Shown here: in pieces, positions 45,959 through 57,097 of the stretch
Position numbering within the stretch: position 1 is the stretch's first letter
Layout: each line of letters opens with the position of its first letter
Assembly: GCA_944548615.1 (NCBI GenBank)
Contig: OX155952.1
Span: forward strand, 34,376,057 to 34,440,056
Length of the DNA: 64,000 nt
Source of the DNA: Micropterix aruncella
Lineage: Eukaryota; Arthropoda; Insecta; Lepidoptera; Micropterigidae
Direction of reading: 5' to 3'
Made by a program: the position numbers and the translations under genes
The notes under the pieces: generated by a model
What the model was told of the DNA's origin: nothing
Databases searched by the model: none
Seen by the model: the letters and a program-made list of their open reading frames with translations, nothing else

Positions 45959-46468
45959 GAGTCTTCCTTGGTGGCGTGATTCGGCGGCTACTTCCAGCCC
46001 GAAGTGCCCGTCTTTGTGTCCGTCTCTTTACCGCCCCGAGGGGCGTTTCGTTCTTTGCAGGATCCAGGGATTCCTCCCACCCGTGGCTGCTCCGAGACCT
46101 GCCCACGGACCGTGCGCCTCCACCATTATCGTTTCTGGAGCGTCCTCTACCCCGCTCACCGGCCCTAAATTTGTGATATTTGTTGTTTTTTTTTTCTTTT
46201 CTATTGTGGATATGGTAAATTTAGTATTATTTTTGTAAATTTTTACTTTGTAAATATCTTTTATTTAAAATTAAATAAATGGGTTCTCGGGGCGGTACGG
46301 GGGGGGGGGGTGGTTTACCCTATTTCACCCCCTGCGCGTTCTACCCTTCTGGTACGCGCAGGGTTGTCGTAGCACGACATCCCGGGCAGACAAGACGACC
46401 CTCGTCGTTATAACTGCCCGGGCGGTGGGCGGGGTTTGCTGCCCTCACCTATCGCCTTGAAACTCTTA
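45959..46468. mobile_element. 510-bp retroposon-like insertion in family A copy 5
   Basis: ACTGTTAGTCGGAG stands on both sides (45945-45958 and 46469-46482), while other family A copies have it once. A 14-bp duplication suggests target-primed reverse transcription. The insert is G+C-rich at both ends, with a T-rich middle (46165-46280) and a G run at 46298-46310. No terminal poly-A or simple repeat tail is visible, and I do not recognise the sequence. Confidence 0.7.
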
Positions 46469-46689
46469 ACTGTTAGTCGGAGTGCATAATCGATTGGCTT
46501 GCGCCGCATGGTGCGCAGACCGTCCAGTAGCGCCAGAGGTTTGATTCCCAGGGGAAACTGGTTCGCTGGCCAGAGTCCTACCCAGGTTCGCACCCCGTGC
46601 GTGGAGGCCGTCGGATGCGTGTTGACCCGTGAGTGTGACCGACCCTGAACACATGGGTCATCGTGGCCAACTCATTATGGGCCCGTTAG

Positions 46690-47160
46690 CTAGCACATTA
46701 GCACATTGTAGACAATGGCAATGATTTCTTTTTTGACTCCGAATAAATTCTCTCGCGTGTGTCAACACTGACTGGCGCGAATATTTTAATCTAGTCTCTG
46801 GCGGTTGGTTCCAACATTTTAATATTACGTAATATTAATTATGTTTTACTTATACGACGACCGGCTAATATTGGGCTTACAGGATTCCGTTTGGTATCAA
46901 AGCTGGGGAACACTCAATCGTCGTAATAAGTACATCAATAAATTGTTAACGCGATTTTTCATCAAACCTATATTTAACTCAAATGCTGTCAAATTAATTT
47001 TAAGCCATCAATTTAATATAACCAATTATTTTATGACACATTTAATTTACCTTTATATTTACAACAATCTACAGTAAAACATACATCATGTGCAATTAAA
47101 ATATCATAGTCAAAAATCAAGTGGCCAAAAACCTTCTTTTTTGAAAATAAAAACACCCAG
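46690..47160. other. noncoding stretch
   Basis: AT-rich, no gene recognised. The frame at 46841-47077 has no domain. Confidence 0.35.
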
Positions 47161-48264
47161 GTCTTGGAAAAGCTGATAAACGAGCAGCTTCTTGTGGCTA
47201 ACACTTGGTTTGAAAAAAATCAACTTTTCATAAACCCATCAAAAACGGTAGCGGTGAAATTTTCAACTACTAAAAAAAGTGACGAAAATATTACGATTAA
47301 AATGGAATCAGAAAATATAAATATTGTCAGAAATACTAAATTCTTAGGAATCACTTTAGATGAAAATTTAAACTGGAATCAACATATCAATAATGTGTGT
47401 GCAACTTTGTCATCGGCAGTCTATGCTATAAGAAAGGTGAAATTTCTGGCTGGCGAACATGCAGCGATCAGTGTGTATCACTCCTGCTTCCATTCAAAGA
47501 TGTCTTATGCGATACTACTATGGGGTAATGCAACCGATATCCATCGCGTTTTTGTGCTACAAAAGCAAGCCGTAAGGACAATTTTTGGTGTAAGCAGAGA
47601 AACACATTGCGCCCCTTTATTTATTAAAGCTGGTATCCTTACCATGTCTTCCATGTACATATATCAGTGCCTTTTATACGCCAAAGAATATCTTTTAAAT
47701 TGCGAGCTTCACTCCACTCGACATAGCCATAATACGCGACATAAAAACAATGTGTTATTGCCTAAAGTACGCTTGACTAAATATCAAAAAACATTTTTTA
47801 TATATTATTTTTAAATTGTTCAATGCTTTGCCGTCATCGACGAGAAGACTTGAGATGGCAGCATATAAAATCTGCTTGAAGAATCAGTTAGTCAAACATG
47901 CTCTTTACAAACTAGACGACTTTTATGATATTGCGTCCACAATTGCTTGATTATAAATAACCATATTACGACTATACTTTCGCACTAAGTTTTAGATTTT
48001 ATCGACATTATTTTTTAATTACGCATGTTTCATAATTTTTCTTTTTCATTGTATTAATTATTATTTATTGTTTGATTATTGATTATTTTGTAAATTTGAC
48101 TATTTTTAAGTCATCAACTCTGATTACAATTATTTTTTTTTCCTTTTAATTAATCAAAGCGGTTTTATCATCCGGTAAATTATGATTGTAAAATTTGACA
48201 TGTTCCTTAGTATTGCGAATTGCTTTTATGGAATGAATAAATGATGATGATGATGATGATGATG
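47160..48264 (+). mobile_element. 5'-truncated LINE, RT C-terminus and (ATG)n tail
   Basis: The frame 47164-47814 (216 residues) holds NTKFLGITLDENLNWNQHIN, HSKMSYAILLWGNA, VFVLQKQAVRTIF and RHSHNTRHKNN, the thumb and C-terminal region of a CR1/Jockey-like RT. A frameshift in the T run near 47805 ends it. The missing end (LFNALPSSTRRLE to a stop near 47948) reads on in another frame. A ~290-bp 3' UTR leads to an (ATG)n tract at 48240-48264. Confidence 0.88.
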
Positions 48265-48414
48265 ACCAATAATATGATATGCCAAAAACTGTGGCCAACA
48301 CTGTTTTAATGTCACCTAATTAGGCTATTTTGTTTTGTTTTATTAACCTAACAGACTATTGCGAATTGTTAATTATTTTTCTAAACTATATTATACGCTC
48401 GAAGACTATCGCGG

Positions 48415-48888
48415 TTGTTTGACATTATAAATAGGATAGAAAACGAATTTACCGCAAATTTACCGCGGCCTGTAAAGGATGTAATACCACTGCAAACCCC
48501 GGGTGTGTATAAAGTCGAATGCAGCTGCGGTCTAGCCTACGTTGGACAAACGAAACGGCCCATAGCCACGCGACTGACAGAACACATCAAAGCTGTTAAA
48601 AACGTTCAGCGAGAAAAATCGGCGATCTGCGAACATATATTGGATAGCGGAAGTAACCACTGGATGCAGTTTCAAAATCCCATTGTTCTATCCAAGGAAC
48701 AATTCTACTTTCCTCGCATGATCCGGGAAGCCATTGAAATAAGAAGAACTCCGAACTTCAATAGAGATGACGGCTACAAACTCTCTTCTACGTGGAACCC
48801 TCTTCTTAAAATGTTCCCGCCGCCGAACGCCGAACGCAAAGACGTAAAACAGGATACAGTGAGTGTTGTGTTCAAGACGGATTTTTAA
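48415..48888 (+). CDS. Penelope-like element GIY-YIG endonuclease domain
   Basis: The endonuclease that nicks DNA for Penelope-like retroelements. The 157-residue frame contains PLQTPGVYKVECSCGLAYVG (GIY-YIG core in its Penelope form), QTKR-PIATRL-EHIKA, SAICEHILDSGSNH and YFPRMIREAIEIRR, and ends TDF at 48888. It is open, unlike its relative at 7882-8385. The reverse transcriptase part is gone, and the first ~20 residues (DIINRIENEFTANLPR) come from the inverted terminal sequence joined upstream rather than from the native protein. It is probably not functional. Confidence 0.85.
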   Translation: MFDIINRIENEFTANLPRPVKDVIPLQTPGVYKVECSCGLAYVGQTKRPIATRLTEHIKAVKNVQREKSAICEHILDSGSNHWMQFQNPIVLSKEQFYFPRMIREAIEIRRTPNFNRDDGYKLSSTWNPLLKMFPPPNAERKDVKQDTVSVVFKTDF

Positions 48889-49080
48889 AATTCCCGCGCT
48901 CCGAGCCCGGCCCCCCACCACCGTTATAACCTACGCAGTGGCGGCAGCGGTTTGCGGCCTACCCGCAAAACAACGGACTGACAGCTCTTCAGTCTACCCT
49001 AGACAACGGCGGCTGCAACGTCACCGAAACGTCGGGTCCTACAAATTTCACGCGGTAAATTCGTTTTCTATCCTATTTAT
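48427..49080 (+). mobile_element. truncated Penelope-like element bounded by 29-bp inverted repeats
   Basis: The 29 bases 48427-48455 (ATAAATAGGATAG...TTTACCGC) recur as an exact reverse complement at 49052-49080. Between them lie the endonuclease and a 3' segment with CCGAAACGTCGGG. Penelope-like elements often show a 5' truncation joined to an inverted piece of their own terminal repeat, which explains this arrangement. Confidence 0.82.
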
Positions 49081-49315
49081 TATATTATACGCATATCCAA
49101 TTACCTTTCTTGTTTTACTAGGTACTACTTTTTAAAAAACTTGTATACTTGATGCTACATATTTAACTAATTTCTTGATAGCTAAGAAATGCTATTAACA
49201 TACTTTGTTTGTAGCTGTGCTAATTTCACTGTCCAAATATTTAATTCTAGCTCAGCCAAGCATAATGCATTTAGGGTACAAAATGTCCGCACAGTGAATC
49301 ATATTGTTTGATTGT

Positions 49316-49590
49316 TTGTTTCTACTCTTTATTCTGATATTTCACTATGGACGGGTTTATTGTCATTCGACAATTTCTTACAACCATCCCTACTATGAAG
49401 TTTTTATATGAATGTGTGCTTGTAACATATGTATAATTGTGTGTCTCGTTATTGCATTCGATCGACAGAATTTAAATGCAATTCCGTTACTTTTATCCCA
49501 ACGGAAAATGGTAACCCGGCAGGTAATCGAACCCGGAACCTTACAAAGTAAGATCAGGCGACCTAACCACTGTGCCACCGAATCAGTGTT
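49316..49590 (-). repeat. tRNA-headed SINE, copy 2 (complete)
   Basis: On the minus strand it begins GATTCGGTGGCACAGTGGTT (A box TGGCACAGTGG), followed by GGTTCCGGGTTCGATTACC (B box GGTTCGATTAC). The body runs to CAATAAAG-type tail sequence at 49318. Best copy in the window. Confidence 0.88.
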
Positions 49591-49859
49591 GAACGATTTT
49601 ACCTCTAGCAATACGTGAGTAATTGGCGGTTACAAACATATCGATTCTTCTAAGGATGATCGGATTATTAACGAACCTCCTATGCAGTTTATAGATATAT
49701 TTGGCAGATTTCCAGCCAACATCTTTTAAAGCTTAGTGAGTTGTACCCATCCATCGCTAGAGTCTATTCGAAGGCAAACATATTTTTTTATATAAATAAT
49801 ATGTATATGAACATAATATATAAAAGCTAAGTAAAAAAAAACAACAATAAATTTAAAGC

Positions 49860-50455
49860 GATTTGTAATAGGGTAGGTGTTAATTACTCAAAATTTTAGA
49901 GTAGTAATGAAAACATAAAACAATTGTTATTGAATTATAGGAAAAAATATTATTTGAGGTACATTATTTTGCAATGTAATGTGACATATTATTACGCTGT
50001 GTAGGTGATTTGTAATAGTGTAGGTGTTAACTACTTGAAATTTTAGAGTAGTAAAGAAAACATAATAGTTTGTTATTGAATTATAGGAAAAAAATGTTAT
50101 TAGAGGTACCTACCTACGTTATTTTGCAATGTAATGTGATATTATTACGGTGTGTAGGTGATTTGTAATAGTGTAGGTGTTAACTACTTGAAATTTTAGA
50201 GTAGTAAAGAAAACATAATAGTTTGTTATTGAATTATAGGAAAAAAATGTTATTAGTGGTACCTACATTATTTTGCAATGTAATGTGATATTATTACGCT
50301 GTGTAGGTGATTTGTAATAGTGTAGGTGTTAACAACTTGAAATTTTAGAGTACAAATGAAAACATAAAAGTTTGTTATTGAATTATAAGGAAAACATATT
50401 ATTAGAGGTACATTATTTTGTAATGTTCTGTGACATATTATTATGCTGCTATGTA
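49860..50455. repeat. tandem array, four units of about 150 bp
   Basis: The unit starts GATTTGTAATAG-GTAGGTGTTAA and contains 'gaaattttagagtag' and 'ttattttgcaatgtaatg'. Unit starts lie near 49860, 50007, 50160 and 50309. Neighbouring units are nearly the same apart from a few base changes and a short TACC expansion. No ORF. A small satellite-like array. Confidence 0.9.
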
Positions 50456-50459
50456 GTTA

Positions 50460-51285
50460 TTTAAGTAGTTATGTTCCTAATATTTTTTCGATAATTTCAC
50501 CATAATATGTACCTACCTATTTGATTGTTGTACATACGTAGTATTTTTTGAAAAATCAAAATTATTTTAAATATTATGATTATAACAACGGTCTTCAACT
50601 TTACTTTGATTGTCCAGCTAATAAGGATGTCTAGCTAATAAGTTTCGTATAGGCGAAATTAATATAGACAATTTATATCCCGGTTCCAATTAGATATTGC
50701 ACGGTTAATAATTCGATTCAATGCGTAATTACATCAACCGCAATTAATCCACATTACATAATACATCTATACGCATGCAGTACTTCATATTTGGGTATCT
50801 AATTAGGTTTTCATTGTCCGAAATTCAGAATTATATTTGCCACGGTAAAGTTTATTCTAAGCACCTAGCTTTATTTAGATAACCTAAGTTATTCGCATTC
50901 GCAGCAGTGAAATGTGAGTTTAAAAGTGAATTTTGGATTGTAAATAGAGGAAGCTTATTTCACGGACCATTTTCCAACCCTATTTGCATTTAAAAGTCCC
51001 ACAATGAAGCTCGCGGAAATATTCAGTATTCAGTTTTATTAATGGGTGATAAAAACAACGTGACACATTGCCCCACTTCGAATAGTCCAGAAATCAGCGA
51101 GGAAAATTTCCAACGCTTTTTTGTAATCTCCTAGGGTAATATTAACAGGAAATGAGGGGATTACGAAGGAGGAAATATGTCATTTTTGAAATTGTTTACA
51201 AAACCTTAGAAAGCAGAAATATTTTCTTCAGTGGCGAACTCATCTTCCCAGTAGACTACTAAAAGTGTTAAGCTATGTTACGTTA
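50460..51285. other. noncoding stretch
   Basis: No gene or repeat recognised; 50640-50960 looks less degraded than its surroundings. Confidence 0.35.
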
Positions 51286-51287
51286 CT

Positions 51288-51420
51288 ACTCTTTATTGTG
51301 AAACTTCACCATGGGCGGGTATATTATCTTACTGCAATTTATTACAGCCAAACCTGTTGTGAAGTGTTTATAGGTGAAATGAAAATGAAATGAAATGAAA
51401 TGAAATGAAATGAAATGTCA
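51288..51420 (-). repeat. SINE tail fragment with (GAAAT)n tract
   Basis: TACTCTTTATTGTGAAACTTC and ATGGGCGGGTATATTATC match the SINE tails at 49318 and 58790. A (GAAAT)n tract at about 51374-51418 follows. Confidence 0.75.
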
Positions 51421-52547
51421 GAATAATAAACATTCAAAATGGAAATAATAAAAAAAATAAATGAAAGAAATAATTTACTAAATCAAAGAAATGAATAGCC
51501 TAAAACTAATGCAACAAATGTCCAGTAAAAATAATACTAATAACCAAATACATAATGAAATATAAATGCTCAATAATCATATACGTAATACAACAATAAT
51601 TAAAACGACATGAGAACTCAGAAAAATATCCGAAATCGGCGTACACGCGAAAAAATAGGCGGGGTAAATGTTGTAGGGTTCGACCAATAAAAATCTAGCG
51701 TTGACGAAGCGTCAAGCGCCGATTCTACGTCCGCTCGCGCCAGCTACTAGGCGCATACTAAATGCTCTATCGCACCGCTAGCACAGAATAACTATCTTTA
51801 CGCAGTAGTGGTATAAGAGTGTTGATGGCGAGGCATATTTAGCGTAACTCTCAGAGCGCTCTCATGTTTTAATTAATTGTAATAATTTAGGTACTAAATA
51901 AAAAATGTGGCTAGGTGCTGCCCTAGAGAATTAACCAGTCGATATAATAAAATTATAATAAAACACACTCACCGCTTATATTTTAGGACTAAACGCGCCT
52001 GAAAGTTTTCGAAGTCAGTTTAAAGCTCTAATGTCCAAGGCTATGAGCAACTTTTTTGAGTCCAAATTGGTTCCTTATCGAAGGATTCATTTAGAGCTTT
52101 TTTTAAATTAATGCTTATAGTTTTCAAAAAACTCATAAAACTAATATTCTTCAGATATGGTCATTCCCAGGTATCATGTCGCCTTAGAATGAATAATCAA
52201 ACATCAAATTATTCCTACCAGGTTTACCCTTTATGTTTTAACATAAGGATAATCCCTTTCGAAGGCTTTATTATTTATACTTTTACCTATATGTGTACGT
52301 TTATAAATAGAAATATAGAGGTCTTTCAGAAATATGATATTATTTTTCATGAAAGATATGTACCTATATTGAAGATATTGTAATATTTTTTCGAGTTCGT
52401 CTACCGTATAAGTAGCAATTGTGATAAGCCAGTGTTTAACTCTATATTAAATCTTTTGGTTTAAAATCTCGTATTAACTTAGAAAGGTTATCGAAGAGTT
52501 TAATAGCCAAATACACAAATGACTGATAGATTATAGTCAAACGGACC

Positions 52548-52692
52548 TTGGCGAGTAAATATGTATATGTTATTGTATTCGATCGAAATATTTCAAATGC
52601 AATTCTGTTAATTTTCCCATCGAAGAATGGGCGAACCCAGATGAGAATCGTACTCGAAACCTTACAATGTAAGATCTGGCGACCTTTTTTAT
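52548..52692 (-). repeat. tRNA-headed SINE, copy 3 (partial)
   Basis: The body phrase 'cgatcgaaatatttcaaatgcaatt' and the B box region (GAGAATCGTACTCGAAACC) match the other copies. The A box end is replaced by T-rich sequence near 52685. Confidence 0.75.
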
Positions 52693-52800
52693 CTACCCTC
52701 TACTACCACCCCACCATGATATTTGATGACCACTATAATATTTTTTATCGACCCTCTAACGTCTACCTTAGGGTAGACGTTGTATAGTGGTAGTCATGTC
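52693..52800. repeat. small nested foldbacks
   Basis: ACGTCTACCTT/AGGGTAGACGT forms a palindrome near 52770. It is nested inside GACCACTATA...TATAGTGGTAGTC, so the whole can fold into a hairpin of roughly 75 bp. Likely a MITE remnant. Confidence 0.55.
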
Positions 52801-54400
52801 TCATATCTATTGTGATATTTAAATTTGTCAACATATTTCTAGGCTCTTAATATATTCCGTATTCGAAATAGGATGCCTTTTAAAATGATAAATAAATAAA
52901 GACAATAATATTACTAGGTCTTTATACGAAATCTTCTGTCACCCCTGTGTTTATTTAAGTATATGATTACTTTCTAATCTATAGTTTTCGATACCATCTT
53001 AAGAACAACTCAAGCAAAAATTATTAAATATAATATCACTTTCCGATTTTGAAACATTAATATGAATTTCCTATCTGGATAGACGACACTTTCTTACTGA
53101 CAGGTGTCAGTAAGAAGTCCTGTTACACAGAAATGGGCTTAAAATAATATCGATATGGCAATGTTTACATTTTCGAGTGTTTTGATTACAAAGTGGTCAT
53201 GAGATATCTACCCCCGTCGAAGGGTGTGCCGATATTTGGAACGGAGTTAAGTGCTTCGGGTGGAGAGTAGTGCTTCGGAGGTTTAAGAGTTAAAACTCTC
53301 GGAGTCAACCCGTAAGTGCTGAGCAAACGTGAAGATCGGATTAACGTTGTCACACTCTGTTTTGTTGTGTAAGACGCGGTAAATGGTGTTTGACTTTTAA
53401 CACTTTAAGGACCAATTTTAAAAAATCGTTTTATAAATGCCGAATACGAATAATTTATAAATTAAATTATTTTCATGTTATTGAGGCACAATAATCTTAA
53501 TATTAGCTAAAAAATATATTATTGGTTTAAAATGTACAGCATTTTTTTTTTCAACGAATTCTGGTGATTTAAAATAAATAAATAAAATATTTATGGCAAC
53601 TTTTATAATTAGATTTTTTTCTCTTAGTACGTTTTTTAGTACATATGATTTCTGAGTTGAATAATAAAATAAAGATATTTTGGAAAAGTTGTAACTTGTC
53701 CCATCAATTTATACAAAATCTATGGAACCAATTTTCACAAAACTTGGCATACATGTTATTTACATCGCCCTTTAACGGTTTTATTTATAAAAAATCCACA
53801 TTCTACCGCAAAGCTTATAATCATTAAAGGGTTAATGATGGAGGCATCGATACCCTTTTAGTTTAAATTTATCTTTATTAGTTTTTGTTAAGTTTTGGAC
53901 TATAGTCCAAAACGTGTAAATAATAGATTTTGCTGAGCTGTCCCCTTCTGGCATATCACTTTTATTGTCGTATTAGACAATATTCAAACTTTTAAATATA
54001 TCCTAAATTTCTAATAAATTTTATCAATCTCTTCGGTGTATTATTGTGATGCATAATTTGCAAAATGTTGGGTACAAATTTAGTTTTTTACACAACGATG
54101 GTGTTTCCAGACAAAGAATAAATCAAACTATTTTTTGTAAATAGTCGATGACGGACGTTCTCAGTATGAATGGTGAACTTCAAGACATTTAATTTTATTT
54201 ATGGTTACGTAAAACATATTCTTTAAAAAAGTTGCGTTTTGGAGTAGACGAATTTAGTTTATCAGTGATATTTAAATATTTTTCTTATCGGAATACTGTA
54301 CCTCGAGCAGAAATTGGGAATATAAGGAGTTAAATAGTCCGATGGACTTGGATCTCATTTATCTCTTCAGCTATATATAATTTATAATGTTAGTTTATAA
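52800..54400. other. noncoding stretch
   Basis: AT-rich, no gene. A perfect 12-bp hairpin with a GG loop lies at 53091-53116 (TTCTTACTGACA and its mirror). Confidence 0.4.
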
Positions 54401-54406
54401 CGACAG

Positions 54407-54700
54407 TCGATTGCGTTTCTTCGTGAACTAAAATCGGAAATTAGTCCGTGTGAACGAGACAGGGCAATACGCTAGAGCTGAGTGTGAGATGACCGGTTGT
54501 CACTTTTTCGCATTAAAACTGCCCGCCAAGGTCAAATCTTACACCGCACGAAATATGCTCGAATTCATTCGGACGAGTATAAGTTCGACAGGTAGTATTT
54601 ATCGACGATCGTTCGTTTCATATTCCGCTCTAATGTATTGCTCTGTCTCGTTCGCTTGGACTAATTTTAGTTTTAGTTCACGAAGAATCGCAATCGGGCC
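54407..54700. mobile_element. MITE, GGGCYCGATTGC family, copy 1
   Basis: TCGATTGCGTTTCTTCGTGA at the left is mirrored by TCACGAAGAATCGCAATCGG at the right. The ~290-bp interior parallels the next copy ('gtgaacgagacag', 'tcatattccg'). No ORF with meaning. Confidence 0.75.
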
Positions 54701-54868
54701 CAGTAAATTAGTTGGATGTCGTTGGTCTCATATTTAGTAGGTACCTACTCAAAACACATACAAATAAATGTCTCCCAGTTAGAAGGTACCCACTCAAAAC
54801 ACATATTTATTTTCACATAAAACCTAGCTATATTTCGAAAGCATCTAAATTATCTAAACCATCACAAT

Positions 54869-55171
54869 GGGCTCGATTGCGTTTGTCTCGGAAATTAGTT
54901 CATGTGAACGAGACAGAGCAGTACGTCAGAACGGAATATGAATTGAATGGATGTCACTTTCCGCATTAAAACTAATCACCGAAGGTAAAGCAGCTAAATC
55001 TAACACTGCACTAAATGTGTTCAAACTTATTCGGGCGTCTATAAAATCGACAGGTAGTTTTGGTGCGGGGAAATGGGCGATAGTTCATTTCATATTCCGT
55101 CCTAACGTATTGCTACTCGTTTGGTTGAACTAAGTTCCTATTTTAGTTCACGAAGAAACGCAATCGGGCCC
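54869..55171. mobile_element. MITE, GGGCYCGATTGC family, copy 2
   Basis: It starts GGGCTCGATTGCG and ends CGCAATCGGGCCC. AAT stands on both outer sides, a possible 3-bp duplication. Same orientation as copy 1, 168 bp away. Confidence 0.75.
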
Positions 55172-55349
55172 AATGTATGTAAATGCCATCATCCTATTAC
55201 TTGTTTTCACCTTTATACGCCATTCGGTAGTAGCCCACTTTTTTGCCTGACGACAATTAATTATGTTGAAGACGACCTGCTTTATAACACTACGTGACAG
55301 TACACAGGCGGTCACTTATCACTAAACTGCACTACACCTGCACTACACC

Positions 55350-55985
55350 GGGGCAATTAATGGTTCCTGTGCAGATGGGCCACCAAGACCCGTTCGTCAT
55401 CTTGGGACGACTCAACTCACGGTTCGACCCCCATCCAGTAGCCTCCTCTTAGAGGGTCGAACCTGGAAACGACTCTGTTTTCCATGCCACGGCAGGTGGA
55501 TCAGTTTCCCCTGGGGATGGCATTCGGGCGCTGCTGGTCGGATTGCACATCGTGCGGCGTCAGCCAATTGACTGTGCATTCGGCCAAATAACTGCTGGGG
55601 TATAGACACGATCTGATACGTTTCCTAAGCAACGGGGGTGGATGCCGACCTGTCAGCCACTCTTGAAACGACCCGTTGGTTACCGATCCCGAGTGACATG
55701 ACGGGCAAAGGGCGCCACAGTCCGCGATAAATTCGAACTGAATGACCACTTACGTCAGGTAGAGGCCGCGCAATCGACCTCGAATCTGTGAACAGACTGA
55801 AGGACAGAGAAATTCGGTCAAATATGGTAGTAAGGTTGTGAGGTCAGCCCGCTGACCTAACCTCCCAGTGTTACGCTGTAAGGCGATGAACTCTCACGAT
55901 CTTGTTGACATTGATAGACGGGGGAATGGTTTGTCCAAAAGTCTCTACGTTCACCGCACGGTTGAAAGAACAATCAATACCGTGA
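55350..55985 (+). repeat. dispersed repeat family A, copy 6 (diverged)
   Basis: The order of phrases matches copies 3 and 4: GGGCCACCAAGACCCGTTCG, the AACTCACGGTTCGAC block, 'gcgctgctgg-cgg--tgcac', 'cttgaaacgacccgttgg' and 'gtgagg-cagcccgctg'. The end is decayed. Confidence 0.7.
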
Positions 55986-56029
55986 AATGACCTTACTATG
56001 TACCAATTTTCATATAATTTTAGCGATAT

Positions 56030-56330
56030 CTTTATATAGTGCCAGACAGCACCTAACAGAAACCGCAACTAGAGCGGACATTCACTCTTACCATACACGT
56101 GGTAATTCCCTTTTATGCGTACCCCGAACAAGACTGGCAAAAGTACAGAAGAGCTACTTATACCTTAGCATTAAATTCTACAATTTACTCCCTACCAATA
56201 TCAAACAACTGGAGGACAAACAATTTTAAAAAGATAGGCCACCCTTTCTATAATCTGACCGAATTCGAGGGCCATGACTTTGCAAATATTGTACCAATTT
56301 GAATAGATAATTATATATGTACTTCTAGTA
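56030..56330 (+). pseudogene. LINE C-terminal fragment
   Basis: It reads SYHTRGNSLLCVPRTRLAKV, then KSYLYLSIKFYNLLPTNIKQL, the tail of CR1/Jockey-like RTs (the HTR-N-LLVP block then FYN-LP). A frameshift near 56225 follows. It abuts the end of family A copy 6. Confidence 0.75.
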
Positions 56331-57090
56331 TTAAAATTTAAGATTTAGCTTTAGTTTTGATTATTTAACAAATTACTTAATACTTTGGATGTTACTATGT
56401 ACAGTTTTTAGTACGTATATATTTGATTTATTGACTATTTCAATTGTTATGCTTCTGCTTTGATTATTCAACTTTTTAACTGACTATTTTAATTATTGTG
56501 TGTTTAGTAGGTAGCCATTGACTATTCTTTAATTTGTTTTGTAATACGATTCTACGATGAATAACTTTTAGTAGGTTCCAAAGTTTCTTAGATACTGTAT
56601 ATTTTTTAAAATTAATATATGTATGTAACGTAAAGATTAAAGTAGTAATGACACTTACTACTTAAAACAGAAATATTTTGACACGTCCAAGAGCGGTTTT
56701 TAGCCACCAATTGGACACGACGTAAATGTAATGTTATGTAATGTAGTTTATAGATAAATCATTTGTCTACATTTTTATTTAAAATAGATTATATAAGGTA
56801 GTAGATAAGTTTTAATATAGTTGAAAAAGTATCCCAGAATGTTTCTGTGATTTTTTGAATAGTGGTTCCTTGAATGGTGGCAATTAGCCCAACAATGTAA
56901 CATCACAGAAATATCATTCAATCAGTAAAAATTCGTTAGGCTGGCGCGTTGCTTTGTATTTGATTCTCAACAGTAGACTATTCTAAATAATATGCAACGA
57001 AAAATATGTTTCACGTAAGACTTTTTTTTTCACACTACAGAAAAAAGAAACAATCAACAAAATTCAAAAACAAAATTTAACTAACAGGAA
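56330..57090. other. noncoding stretch
   Basis: AT-rich. 56680-56750 is the reverse of the repeat near 37225-37310. No gene seen. Confidence 0.4.
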
Positions 57091-57097
57091 TGATACA

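Larger units (their letters stand above)
45498..46690 (-). repeat. dispersed repeat family A, copy 5, with a 510-bp insertion
   Basis: Read in reverse it starts at GGGCCCATAATGAGTTGGCC (46685) and ends at the ACGGGCTCGCCCGT hairpin and GTTGTAGTTGACAACTC (45500). It is interrupted by 45959-46468 and contains a 20-bp foldback at 45645-45697 where other copies have ordinary sequence. Confidence 0.85.

Noticed and set aside
49000..49040. Hammerhead ribozyme at the Penelope-like tail (CTGCAACGTCACCGAAACGTC)
   Set aside because: The catalytic box is CTGCAAC, not CUGANGA, and the flanks cannot pair as stem I.
51669..51965. Solo LTR suggested by TGTTGTAGGG...AAACA
   Set aside because: No matching target duplication at the ends and no second copy to compare.
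54450..55133. Three consecutive 60-95-residue open frames
   Set aside because: They fall inside the MITE pair and differ between the two copies; not coding.
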